NCBI RefSeq assembly: GCF_032823475.1
Contig: NZ_CP127915.1
Span: 1,550,001 to 1,614,000 of the forward strand
Source: Acinetobacter sp. SAAs474
GTDB taxonomy: Bacteria; Pseudomonadota; Gammaproteobacteria; Pseudomonadales; Moraxellaceae
DNA length: 64,000 nt
Direction of reading: 5' to 3'
Shown here in pieces: positions 37,070 to 45,791 of the stretch. A program made the position numbers and the translations under genes. The notes below the pieces were generated by a model that searched no databases, was not told the origin of the DNA, and saw only the letters and a program-made list of their open reading frames with translations. Position 1 is the first letter of the stretch, and each line of letters starts with the position of its first letter.

Positions 37070-37852
37070 TTAAAATATGCCGTAAGGGTGAACGGCTTGT
37101 TGATCTTCTGGTACTGCAGTAATTGCATCCCAAAGTTCGGCAATCTTACCATTTTCAACACGCCAAAGTTCAAAATATGCATGTCGATCACCCGCAATCT
37201 CACCTTCTGAATGGGTAAGAACAAACTGTCCATCAGCAATGGTACGATGAATTTTATGATAGACTAAACCTTGCCCTTGATCACGAATGTGTTCTAAAAA
37301 ATCAATGACAGCATCTACACCATCACCAATATCAGGGCTATGCTGTAAAAAGTGATTGCCTTCAGCATAACGTCTAAAACCGCTATAGTCTCCAGCAATT
37401 AAAGTTTGCGTAAAAAAATTGCTAACCAGTTCACGATTTTTTTCTATATCACCATCAGTATCGACTTGATTGACACCATCTAGCTGTGTACGACCACTAC
37501 TATTCGCTGCTGCTTCTGGGACGAGTCCATCCCAATGTTCAACAATTTTACCATTATCGACACGATAAATATCAAAACCCACCAGTGGTTGTTCATCTAA
37601 GCCTTGAAAACGACCATGAATCGCCACCAAATCACCATCCGCCAAGATACGGATTGCTTGATGTTGTAATTGAGGTGAATCATTGACTAGTTGGGCTAAA
37701 CCTGAAATACCATCAGCAACTAAAGGGGAGTGCTCAATAAAGTTTTCTGCAAAATAGCGTGAAAGTGCTGTCGTATCGCGCAGGGTAAAAAGTTCATAGT
37801 GGGCTTGATTGACAAAGTCTTTAAGTTCCTGTTTATTCATTTTCATATCCAT
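37070..37852 (-). CDS. Tandem SnoaL/NTF2-like protein of unknown role
   Basis: 260 residues made of two similar NTF2-like halves. The first has YFAENFIEHSPLVADGISGL and VGFDIYRVDNGKIVEHWDGL; the second has YAEGNHFLQHSPDIGDGVDAV and AYFELWRVENGKIAELWDAI. Each half therefore keeps the HSP and RVxNGKIxExWD signatures of SnoaL-like domains. There is no signal peptide. Starts at 37852, 37846 or 37840 are all possible (ATGs two to four codons apart). It lies between patD and the GntR gene on the same strand. SnoaL-like proteins are often small-molecule enzymes or scavengers, and no specific activity can be assigned. Confidence 0.75.
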   Translation of the reverse strand: MDMKMNKQELKDFVNQAHYELFTLRDTTALSRYFAENFIEHSPLVADGISGLAQLVNDSPQLQHQAIRILADGDLVAIHGRFQGLDEQPLVGFDIYRVDNGKIVEHWDGLVPEAAANSSGRTQLDGVNQVDTDGDIEKNRELVSNFFTQTLIAGDYSGFRRYAEGNHFLQHSPDIGDGVDAVIDFLEHIRDQGQGLVYHKIHRTIADGQFVLTHSEGEIAGDRHAYFELWRVENGKIAELWDAITAVPEDQQAVHPYGIF

Positions 37853-38008
37853 GTTAAATCGATTTGGTTTTACTATGGTTGATCATTTTTGGGGCAATGT
37901 GATTAAAGATTGACCCGATCCATTTATAATGATAATGCTCGATGATCCATTTCAGTAAACAGATCATCTATTAATAGAGCTTTAGAACTGAGCGCTATTT
38001 GGCGATGA

Positions 38009-39439
38009 TTAATCCGTTGCACTCATCACATGTTTGATACGGGTATATTCTTCAAAACCATAACCTGATAAATCTTTGCCATAACCTGATTTCTTAAAAC
38101 CGCCATGTGGCATTTCGGCTGTTAATGGAATATGTGTATTAATCCATACAGTACCAAAGTCAAGTTCACGTGCTAGACGGGTTGCACGAGCATGATTGGT
38201 GGTCCAAACACTTGATGCAAGACCATATTCCACATCATTGGCTTTATCAATCGCATCTGCTTCATCAACAAATTTTTGTACAGTAATGACTGGGCCAAAA
38301 ATCTCATTTTGAATGGCATCATCATGTTGTTGTAGGCCAGAAATAACTGTCGGCTCAAAATAAAAACCACAACGATCGGCTTGTTTCCCACCTGTTTCAA
38401 CTTTGGCATGTGCCGGTAAATTTTCAATAAATGCTTTAATATGTTTCAGTTGATTGGCATTATTTAATGGTCCATACAGCGCATCTTGATCATCTGGATC
38501 ACCAAAGCGGGTATTTTTTGCTGCTTCAACTAATTTGCTAAGAAATTCATCGTAAATCGTTTCATCTACAATCACACGTGTTGCTGCAGTACAGTCTTGC
38601 CCAGCATTAAAGTAGCCTGTTATAGCAATGGTTTCTACGGCCTTGTCAATATCGGCATCAGCAAAAACTAAAACAGGTGCTTTGCCACCAAGTTCTAAAT
38701 GTGCTTTAGCTAGATTCGCTGCTGCAGACGCTGCAACTTGTAAACCGGCACGTACAGATCCTGTAATTGAAACCAATGCGGGTGTTTTATGTGAAACAAC
38801 TTTAGAGCCTACTTGTGCTTGGCCTAAAACAACGTTAAAAGCACCTTTAGGGAAAAATGGCGCAGCGATTTCAGCCAGTAATAAGGTACTTTCTGGAGTG
38901 GTATCGCTAGGTTTAAGTACTACCGTATTTCCTGCTGCTAATGCGGGTGCAATTTTCCATACTGCCATCATTAGTGGATAGTTCCATGGCGTAACTTGAC
39001 CTACGACTCCCACAGGTTCACGACGAATACTTGAACTTAAACCTTCTAAATATTCACCTGATGCAGTGCCTTCCAGTAAGCGTGCAGCACCTGCAAAAAA
39101 ACGAATTTGATCAGCACAAATCGCAACTTCTTCTGAAGCAATTAAATGTTTAAGCTGCCCAGTATTACGACTTTGCGCTTCAATTAAACGTTCTGCATTG
39201 GCTTCAATGGCATCTGCTAATGCCAGTAATGCTTTTTGTCGTGTAGAAGGTGTACTACGGCCCCAGATTTTAAATGCTGCTTTGGCAGCAGCATATGCGC
39301 GATCGACTTCTTCATCTGTTGCATTCGGAGATTGTGCATAGACTTGGCCTGTGACTGGGCTAACTAAATCAAAATATTGATCTGATTGCGCTGCGACATA
39401 TTCACCATTAATAAAATGTTTAAGTTTCACATTTGACAT
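38009..39439 (-). CDS. patD: Aminobutyraldehyde dehydrogenase, PatD-like
   Basis: 476 residues of the NAD-dependent aldehyde dehydrogenase family. TPWNYPLMMAVWKIAPALAAGNT lies in the NAD site, the general base Glu is in LELGGKAPVLVFADADI, and the catalytic Cys is in YFNAGQDCTAATRV. The GQDCTAA variant is characteristic of gamma-aminobutyraldehyde dehydrogenase (PatD/YdcW). It would oxidise 4-aminobutanal to GABA. AAGGAA precedes the start. It is divergent from gabT across 404 bp that carry copy B of the shared element, so one regulator could control both directions. Confidence 0.85.
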   Translation of the reverse strand: MSNVKLKHFINGEYVAAQSDQYFDLVSPVTGQVYAQSPNATDEEVDRAYAAAKAAFKIWGRSTPSTRQKALLALADAIEANAERLIEAQSRNTGQLKHLIASEEVAICADQIRFFAGAARLLEGTASGEYLEGLSSSIRREPVGVVGQVTPWNYPLMMAVWKIAPALAAGNTVVLKPSDTTPESTLLLAEIAAPFFPKGAFNVVLGQAQVGSKVVSHKTPALVSITGSVRAGLQVAASAAANLAKAHLELGGKAPVLVFADADIDKAVETIAITGYFNAGQDCTAATRVIVDETIYDEFLSKLVEAAKNTRFGDPDDQDALYGPLNNANQLKHIKAFIENLPAHAKVETGGKQADRCGFYFEPTVISGLQQHDDAIQNEIFGPVITVQKFVDEADAIDKANDVEYGLASSVWTTNHARATRLARELDFGTVWINTHIPLTAEMPHGGFKKSGYGKDLSGYGFEEYTRIKHVMSATD

Positions 39440-39694
39440 TTTTTATTCCTTGTCCTTGGTTTTAAAATATAACATATAACAATATATGTATTATGTTTTA
39501 ACTTAACTGTCAAATAGCAAATCACAGAAATTCATTATTTTTAAGTATTGATTGAGTATTTTAAAAATTTTATTGGATATAAGTTATTAATTTATAAAAA
39601 TTTAATTTTTTTTATTGTTGTGCTAAAGATGTGGAAAAAAATAATGATGATGGAATATGATACTGCTTGATTGGCCGTGATATAAATTTACTAC
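39440..39694. other. AT-rich control region between patD and the shared GabR-type element
   Basis: About 255 bp without a gene. Imperfect AT palindromes (ACATATAAC...ATGTATTATGT, around 39470-39496) lie near the patD start, but nothing rises above background in such AT-rich DNA. Confidence 0.4.
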
Positions 39695-39760
39695 AAAATT
39701 GGTACCTTATTAAGATATTAAAGTGGCTCTCGTTTCATCATGATATTCGAGCGACATTAG
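39695..39760 (+). promoter_or_regulatory. 66-bp element shared with the gabP region (copy B), candidate GabR operator
   Basis: It carries the same three blocks as copy A (AAAATTGGTACCT, TTAAAGTGG with CTCG, GACATTAG) at identical spacing. The second TGGTAC is altered to TGGCTC. It ends 83 bp before the gabT ATG. Conservation of spacing without gaps argues for a protein-binding site plus promoter rather than chance. Confidence 0.6.
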
Positions 39761-39843
39761 CTTCATCAAAGACAATGTCGTGATCCATCATCTAAAGATG
39801 GTTCTCGGGCAAAAACATCAATAAATGATTTAGAGGTACGGAT

Positions 39844-41127
39844 ATGGATAATCAAAATGCTGCAATTAATGCACGTAAACTAGCAGCAACACCACGTGGT
39901 GTTGGCGTCATGTGTCAATGGTTTGTTGAGCGTGCTGAGAATGCAACGTTATGGGATAAAGACGGACGAGCATTTATTGATTTTGCTGGTGGTATTGCGG
40001 TACTCAATACGGGCCATCGTCATCCGAAAGTTATTGCTGCGGTGACTGAACAATTGGGTAAATTTACCCATACTGCCTATCAAATTGCACCTTACGAAAG
40101 TTATATCTCTTTAACTGAACGTATTATTGCCCGTGCACCGATTACAGGTCCTGCTAAAGCAGCATTATTTACTACGGGTGCTGAGGCTGTCGAGAATGCA
40201 ATTAAAATTGCCCGCGCTGCGACTAAACGTCATGGTGTGATTACTTTTGGCGGAGCATTTCATGGCCGTACATTTATGACAATGGCAATGACCGGTAAAA
40301 CTGCACCGTATAAACGTGATTTTGGTGTGATGCCATCAGGTGTATTTCATGCCCGTTATCCTGTCGCAGTAAATGGCATAACAGTCGATGATGCAATTGA
40401 AAGTCTAGAAGAAATTTTTAGTACAGATATTGCAGCACATGATGTTGCTGCGATTGTTTTAGAGCCTGTACAAGGCGAAGGTGGCTTTAATGTTGCGCCA
40501 CAAGAATTGATGATTCGTTTACGTGAAATTTGTGATCAACACGGTATTTTATTGATTGCAGATGAAGTGCAAACAGGCTTTGCACGTACAGGTAAACTGT
40601 TTGCTATGGAACATTATCCAAATGTAACAGCCGATTTGATTACCATGGCAAAAAGTCTAGGCGGTGGTTTCCCAATTTCTGGTGTTGTTGGCCGTGCTGA
40701 TGTGATGGATGCACCTAATCCAGGCGGACTCGGTGGAACTTATGCAGGTAATCCATTAGCAGTTGCTGCTGCACATGCTGTGATTGATGTGATTGAAGAA
40801 GAGAATTTGTGTGATCGTGCCAATAAACTTGGTGCTCAATTGATTGATGTACTGGAAGATCTACGTGATTCACATCGTTTTGTCCGTGATATTCGTGGTT
40901 TGGGCTCTATGGTTGCGATTGAACTAGAAAGTGCAGAACAGGTTAAAGCCATTCAAGACTATGCAATGGATCATCAGTTAGTATTGTTGTCTTGTGGTAA
41001 AAAAGCCAATGTTATCCGTTTCTTATATCCACTTACAATTCCAGATGCGCAATTTAAACAAGCCTTAGATATTTTGCAGCAAAGTTTTGCGGCGATTTCA
41101 GATAAGCAAGCGAGTATTTCTGCATGA
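39844..41127 (+). CDS. gabT: 4-aminobutyrate aminotransferase
   Basis: 427 residues, class-III PLP aminotransferase. RGVGVMCQWFVERAENATLWDKDG begins the protein, GAEAVENAIKIARAAT binds phosphate, DEVQTGFARTGKLFAMEH contains the PLP-ring Asp, and ITMAKSLGGGFPISGVVG holds the Schiff-base Lys. The product of GABA plus 2-oxoglutarate is succinate semialdehyde, which the next gene oxidises. GAGG lies ~10 bp before ATG, and the stop overlaps gabD as ATGA. The upstream 66-bp element suggests GabR control. Confidence 0.95.
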   Translation: MDNQNAAINARKLAATPRGVGVMCQWFVERAENATLWDKDGRAFIDFAGGIAVLNTGHRHPKVIAAVTEQLGKFTHTAYQIAPYESYISLTERIIARAPITGPAKAALFTTGAEAVENAIKIARAATKRHGVITFGGAFHGRTFMTMAMTGKTAPYKRDFGVMPSGVFHARYPVAVNGITVDDAIESLEEIFSTDIAAHDVAAIVLEPVQGEGGFNVAPQELMIRLREICDQHGILLIADEVQTGFARTGKLFAMEHYPNVTADLITMAKSLGGGFPISGVVGRADVMDAPNPGGLGGTYAGNPLAVAAAHAVIDVIEEENLCDRANKLGAQLIDVLEDLRDSHRFVRDIRGLGSMVAIELESAEQVKAIQDYAMDHQLVLLSCGKKANVIRFLYPLTIPDAQFKQALDILQQSFAAISDKQASISA

Positions 41128-42572
41128 TTGATCAAAAATATCACTACTTATTAGATCATCCCGATATTGTCTTTGTTGCACCTGCATCGGATGATTATAT
41201 TGAAGTTAAAGATGCTGCCCTTGGCACATCTTTGGCTTGGGTAAAAAAGCATGATCGTCACTCAGTGACTGCAGCGATTTTACGTGCTGAGCAAGCACAG
41301 GCCAAATTCAAGCACTATACGGCATTACAACGTGCAGACTTGTTATTGGCTTGGTATCAATTGATGCTTAAGCATCAAGAAGATTTAGCACAGATTTTAA
41401 CAGCCGAGCAAGGCAAGCCACTTGCCGAAGCACGCGGTGAAATTGTTTATGCAGCGTCATTTATTCGCTGGTTTGCTGAACAGGCGCGTCGAATTGATGG
41501 TGATATTTTACCATCAACGCAAGTACAACAGCGTTTATTGGTATTAAAACAACCCATTGGTGTAACAGCAGCGATTACGCCGTGGAATTTTCCTGCGGCG
41601 ATGATTACACGTAAGATTGCGCCTGCACTTGCAGCAGGCTGTTCAATGTTAATCAAACCTGCTGAACAAACACCTCTCAGTGCTTATGCACTTGAAGTAT
41701 TGGCACAACAGGCTGGCCTGCCACACGATATTATGATCACCTTAAGTGGTGATGCAATTGAAGTGGGACAGACTTTATGTGCCAGTGATATTGTGCGTAA
41801 ATTAACCTTTACGGGTTCAACTGAGGTTGGGCGGATTTTAGCCCAACAATGTGCACCGACCATTAAAAAGCTCTCTTTGGAGCTGGGTGGTAATGCACCA
41901 GTACTGGTATTTGATGATGCCAATATTGAACAGGCAGTAAAAGGCATTTTAGCCAGCAAGTTCCGCAATAGTGGCCAAACTTGTGTTTGTGCAAACCGTA
42001 TTTATATTCAAGACGGAATTTATGATCAGGTTGCACAGCGTGTAGTGGAAGAAGTACAAAAACTTAAAGTAGGTGATGGGCGTTTAGTAGAAACGACGCA
42101 AGGTCCATTAATTGATGAAGATGCCATTGCCAAAGTTGAAGCACATATTCAAGATGCGTTAGAGAAAGGGGCAACTGTAGCAACAGGCGGTAAGCGTGTA
42201 GCAGTAAGTAATACCTTTTTTGAACCCACAGTATTGACAGATGTTCGTCAAGATATGCGCGTTGCACGTGAAGAAACTTTTGGACCATTAGCACCATTAT
42301 TCCGTTTTAAAACTGAACAAGAAGCGATTCAAATGGCCAATGATACCGAGTTTGGTTTAGCGGCTTATTTCTTTACGCAAAGTACAGCACGTCAATGGCG
42401 TGTCGGTGAAGCGTTAGAATACGGGATGGTTGGTGTCAATACGGGTATGATTTCAAATGAAGTTGCACCTTTTGGCGGCGTTAAACAGTCTGGTTTAGGG
42501 CGTGAAGGTTCGCAATATGGTATTGAGGATTATTTAGAACTCAAATATCTTTGCGTTGATATTTCAAACTAA
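41124..42572 (+). CDS. gabD: Succinate-semialdehyde dehydrogenase, NADP-type
   Basis: 482 residues, aldehyde dehydrogenase family. TPWNFPAAMITRKIAPALAAGCSMLIKPAEQTPLSA forms the cofactor pocket, TGSTEVGRIL the Rossmann turn, LELGGNAPVLVFDDAN the general base Glu, and SGQTCVCANRIYIQ the catalytic Cys and the neighbouring regulatory Cys of GabD. KPAEQTP favours NADP use. It is translationally coupled to gabT and followed by a bidirectional terminator. Confidence 0.95.
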   Translation: MIDQKYHYLLDHPDIVFVAPASDDYIEVKDAALGTSLAWVKKHDRHSVTAAILRAEQAQAKFKHYTALQRADLLLAWYQLMLKHQEDLAQILTAEQGKPLAEARGEIVYAASFIRWFAEQARRIDGDILPSTQVQQRLLVLKQPIGVTAAITPWNFPAAMITRKIAPALAAGCSMLIKPAEQTPLSAYALEVLAQQAGLPHDIMITLSGDAIEVGQTLCASDIVRKLTFTGSTEVGRILAQQCAPTIKKLSLELGGNAPVLVFDDANIEQAVKGILASKFRNSGQTCVCANRIYIQDGIYDQVAQRVVEEVQKLKVGDGRLVETTQGPLIDEDAIAKVEAHIQDALEKGATVATGGKRVAVSNTFFEPTVLTDVRQDMRVAREETFGPLAPLFRFKTEQEAIQMANDTEFGLAAYFFTQSTARQWRVGEALEYGMVGVNTGMISNEVAPFGGVKQSGLGREGSQYGIEDYLELKYLCVDISN

Positions 42573-42578
42573 GTTGAG

Positions 42579-42610
42579 CGAGGCTGGTTTGCCCATTCAA
42601 ATCGGCCTCG
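42579..42610. terminator. Terminator between gabD and the EmrA-like gene
   Basis: CGAGGC (42579-42584) and GCCTCG (42605-42610) form a GC-rich stem around a ~20-nt loop, followed by TTATTTATC on the + strand. It lies 7 bp after the gabD stop and between convergent genes. Confidence 0.6.
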
Positions 42611-42682
42611 TTATTTATCATATTTAATTGTATTTCAATCATATATCATCCAGCTAATCTCAATGAATATTCACATATCGAG

Positions 42683-43807
42683 CTATTGAGCTAACGATTG
42701 TGTATCGACATAAGTTTCAACAGACATTCCTGGACGTAAGCGCTGGATATCGATTTGATCTGGATCAATTTGAATACGTACCGCGATACGTTGTACCACT
42801 TTCGTAAAGTTGCCTGTGGCATTATCTGGTTTAATGACACTAAACTGCGAACCTGTTGCTGGAGCAATTTGATCTACGTGGCCCATAAATTTTTGACCAT
42901 CTAATGCATCTACAGTAAACCAAGCACGTTGACCAAGCTTAATATGTGCGATTTGGGTTTCTTTAAAGTTGGCAATAACCCAAGTTTGTTGAGGAACCAA
43001 GGTAAAAAGCTGTGTTCCTGCCGCGACATACTGACCGACACGTGGTTGAATTTGTCCTAATTGACCATCAATTGGTGCATTAATTGTACTATAGTTTTTA
43101 GTGATATCTGCTTGATTTAATTGTGCTTTCGCACTAGTGACTTGAGCCTGTAAGCCAATTTCTGCTACCTGTGCTGTTTTTAATGCTTCTTGGGTTACAA
43201 TAAGATTTGATTGTGCTTCTTCTAATGCAGCATGTGAACGTTGTGTTGCTGTTTCAATCTGACTAATTTCTGAGGCAGATGCTGCACCTGTACGTTTGAG
43301 TTGGTTATAGCGTTTTTGTTCACTCATCGCCAATGCATAGTTAACTTGAGCCTGTTTGATTTGTGCTTCCGCTGCTAAAATATCGGCTTTACGTTGTTGT
43401 ATCGCCTGAGTTTGGTTGGCTAGGTTGTTTTGTGCTTGGGTGAGTAGTGCTTGTGCTTCAGTGACTTTTTGCTGATAACTATTGGCATCAATCGTCATTA
43501 AAATTTGTCCTGCTTTGACATGATCAAAATCATTGACATTGACTGTTCGAATATAACCATTGATTTGCGAAGATAAAACCGTAATTTTGCCATGAATATA
43601 ACTGTTATCTGTCGCTTCAACTGATCCCTGAAATGGACCAATTTTCCACGCATTTAAGATCAGAAAAATACCGATAATTAAAACTAAGAACATCAATGCC
43701 AGCATTGGTTTTGTGGTTTTAATTAATTTACTGGCATGGCCAATAAATTCATGCTGCTTAGAATCCTGTGATGGAGAAAGATCGGTTTTGGACTGATTTT
43801 CTTGCAT
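42683..43807 (-). CDS. EmrA/HlyD-type periplasmic adaptor of MFS exporter
   Basis: About 374 residues from ATG 43807; the longer frame from 43933 would run through the end of the MFS gene and add non-family sequence. One N-terminal membrane helix (LALMFLVLIIGIFLILNAW) leads into a lipoyl half (GSVEATDNSYIHGKITVLSSQINGYI) followed by a Gln/Ala-rich coiled-coil hairpin and a barrel domain (TINAPIDGQLGQIQPRVGQYV). These are hallmarks of EmrA. The MFS partner lies directly upstream in the same operon. Confidence 0.9.
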   Translation of the reverse strand: MQENQSKTDLSPSQDSKQHEFIGHASKLIKTTKPMLALMFLVLIIGIFLILNAWKIGPFQGSVEATDNSYIHGKITVLSSQINGYIRTVNVNDFDHVKAGQILMTIDANSYQQKVTEAQALLTQAQNNLANQTQAIQQRKADILAAEAQIKQAQVNYALAMSEQKRYNQLKRTGAASASEISQIETATQRSHAALEEAQSNLIVTQEALKTAQVAEIGLQAQVTSAKAQLNQADITKNYSTINAPIDGQLGQIQPRVGQYVAAGTQLFTLVPQQTWVIANFKETQIAHIKLGQRAWFTVDALDGQKFMGHVDQIAPATGSQFSVIKPDNATGNFTKVVQRIAVRIQIDPDQIDIQRLRPGMSVETYVDTQSLAQ

Positions 43808-43838
43808 GTTACACCATAAAAATTTTAAAATATAAATA

Positions 43839-45485
43839 TTAAAAAGGACTAATATTTTGTTTTTTAAACAAATATTTATTAATTGCGATGACAAAAATCC
43901 CCCAGCAGAGTAGCAGGATTGCAAAAATAGCATTTAAAGTAATGACATCATTATAAGCACTCACTTGTGCTTGTGTGGTCACGGACCGATTGAAATCTTC
44001 TAGTGCAAGTTGATGTTGTATGGTTTGATCTTCTGTATAAAGATGTGCATTTGTTTTATATCTATCCAGTTGTTGTTGGACCAAAGGATCCGTTTGCAGC
44101 AGTTCATCTTTTAGGCTTTGTTGATGTGTTTGTGTTCTAATTTGTTGATAAGTTGAATAAAATGCAGAACCCATTAATCCGCCAAAATTTTGTGTTGCTG
44201 AAAAAAGCACCACAAAGGTAATCATATGTGTTGCACCACTTTTTAATGCGCGCATCATACCCGTTAAGAGTAAGGGACCCATAAAAATACCTGTTGCAAA
44301 ACTAATTAAAAACTGGCTCCAGTAAAAATTGACTGGACGTGCAGCACTGGTGAGTTGATGATCAAGTGCACAGGCGATTAAAATGAGCAATTCTGCTAAC
44401 AATAAATGTAACACGATTCTGTCTAAAGAAAAGGTAAAAGCACTAAATACTGTTCCCGCTAACACACCAAAAAAAATGATGGTATATAAAGGTACAAATT
44501 GTTCAGGACCCATGCCAACCGTCTTTAAAAAATTAACCGCAGCATAACTTTGTTCTGAAAGTAAAAATCTTAATGCACATGCGCTAATAATAAAACGCAA
44601 TGTAGCAGCTGTACCTAGCCATTCCGTCATAATGAGAGGATTTTTACGTCGACTTTCAAAAAATAAACCACAGGCGATTAAAATTAATCCAGTTATGAGA
44701 AAATAGGCTAACCATGGAGCATTAAACCACCAGACAATCGGTCCTTGTGTGAGTACTAAACATAAACAACCAAAACCACAAGCCATTAAAATAAAAGTAA
44801 TAAAATCCTTTTTTTCAAAAACTTTAACTTGTAAGCTGCGTGGTAATTTAACAGCGACGACCAGAGCAAAACAACATAAGGCCAAACCCAACTCAAAACC
44901 GTATAACACGCCCCAATCATTGACCTCAGTCAGCGATGGTGAAATGATCCAAGCCAAAGGGATACCCAATTGCTGACAACCTAACGCAAGATACATTCCG
45001 TTTTTTGAATGCTGTTTGCCGAAGGCTTGCATGATGTAATACATCCCTAAAGAGCTTAAAGGGGCAGCCGTAAGCCCACTGATTGCTCTGACAAAAAGTG
45101 CCATCGCAAAGGTATGGACAAATAAATGTAGCAATATCACGATAATAAAAATCAATAAGCCTACTTCTGAATAAGCACGTAAACCAAATTGCTGTCGAGA
45201 TTTAAACAGTAATAAATTAGAACTCACATTGGCCATGACATAGACTGCAGGAATTAATGCAGCCTCTGACGCTGTGAGTGCATATTGACCTTCAAAAATA
45301 GGTAGATTTGCCGTAATAAATCCATTGCTTAAACTTCCCGCAATGGCAATAAAAAAACCAATCAGTAAATAAATACTACGCACTGGAAGCGAGCGTTGTA
45401 TAAATGCAGGTGATCCAGGCAAAGTCGGTTTTTCATCGTCGGTCCAATCCGGAATAGGGCCAATAATTGTGGGCTTATTTTCCAT
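43839..45485 (-). CDS. MFS exporter, EmrB/DHA2-type
   Basis: 548 residues with about 14 hydrophobic helices. SNGFITANLPIFEGQYALTASEAALIPAVYVMANVSSNLLL spans the first helices, and RAISGLTAAPLSSLGMYYI fits the DHA2 C-motif zone. The long C-terminal periplasmic loop (QQIRTQTHQQSLKDELLQTDPLVQQQLDRY) before the last helix is typical of EmrB-like proteins that pair with an EmrA adaptor. It begins with ATG preceded by AAGAG and ends 31 bp before the adaptor. A Fur-like palindrome overlaps its leader. Substrates unknown. Confidence 0.87.
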   Translation of the reverse strand: MENKPTIIGPIPDWTDDEKPTLPGSPAFIQRSLPVRSIYLLIGFFIAIAGSLSNGFITANLPIFEGQYALTASEAALIPAVYVMANVSSNLLLFKSRQQFGLRAYSEVGLLIFIIVILLHLFVHTFAMALFVRAISGLTAAPLSSLGMYYIMQAFGKQHSKNGMYLALGCQQLGIPLAWIISPSLTEVNDWGVLYGFELGLALCCFALVVAVKLPRSLQVKVFEKKDFITFILMACGFGCLCLVLTQGPIVWWFNAPWLAYFLITGLILIACGLFFESRRKNPLIMTEWLGTAATLRFIISACALRFLLSEQSYAAVNFLKTVGMGPEQFVPLYTIIFFGVLAGTVFSAFTFSLDRIVLHLLLAELLILIACALDHQLTSAARPVNFYWSQFLISFATGIFMGPLLLTGMMRALKSGATHMITFVVLFSATQNFGGLMGSAFYSTYQQIRTQTHQQSLKDELLQTDPLVQQQLDRYKTNAHLYTEDQTIQHQLALEDFNRSVTTQAQVSAYNDVITLNAIFAILLLCWGIFVIAINKYLFKKQNISPF

Positions 45486-45492
45486 AAATGCT

Positions 45493-45511
45493 CTTGATGA
45501 TTATCATTTGT
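45493..45511. promoter_or_regulatory. Fur-like box in the leader of the MFS exporter gene
   Basis: Core ATGATTATCAT (45497-45507) is a perfect 11-bp palindrome matching the centre of the Fur consensus, embedded in TGATGATTATCATTTG. It lies 8-26 bp upstream of the exporter ATG, where a bound repressor would block transcription or the ribosome site. Confidence 0.35.
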
Positions 45512-45791
45512 TTGATTTGTTTTTTAGTATGTATTGTGAATAACGACGTGATAATCTGGATACAAAATTGACGCGATTTTCTACATGATGTTGGCGATAA
45601 AAGTTTAACATACTCAATATTCAACCCATAAAATACCTTGAAATGATTTATTGAATCAATTGAAAGACCGTACATTATTTTATTGATTCAGCACTTTAAA
45701 CAAATAGCAGGGTTGATAAGATAATAATATTTATCTGCTTACTTTGCTAAAAATAGCATGACCTTGATCAACTTATACCGTTATTTGCGAT
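45512..45791. other. Intergenic region between MFS exporter and sensor kinase genes
   Basis: About 280 bp of AT-rich DNA. No ORF with a ribosome site, no strong hairpin and no T-run terminator for the kinase gene were found. The region must contain the exporter promoter, which I cannot place. Confidence 0.4.

Noticed and set aside
43808..43933. N-terminal extension of the EmrA-like adaptor
   Set aside because: The extension overlaps the end of the MFS gene and does not resemble EmrA; the ATG at 43807 gives the expected N-terminus.
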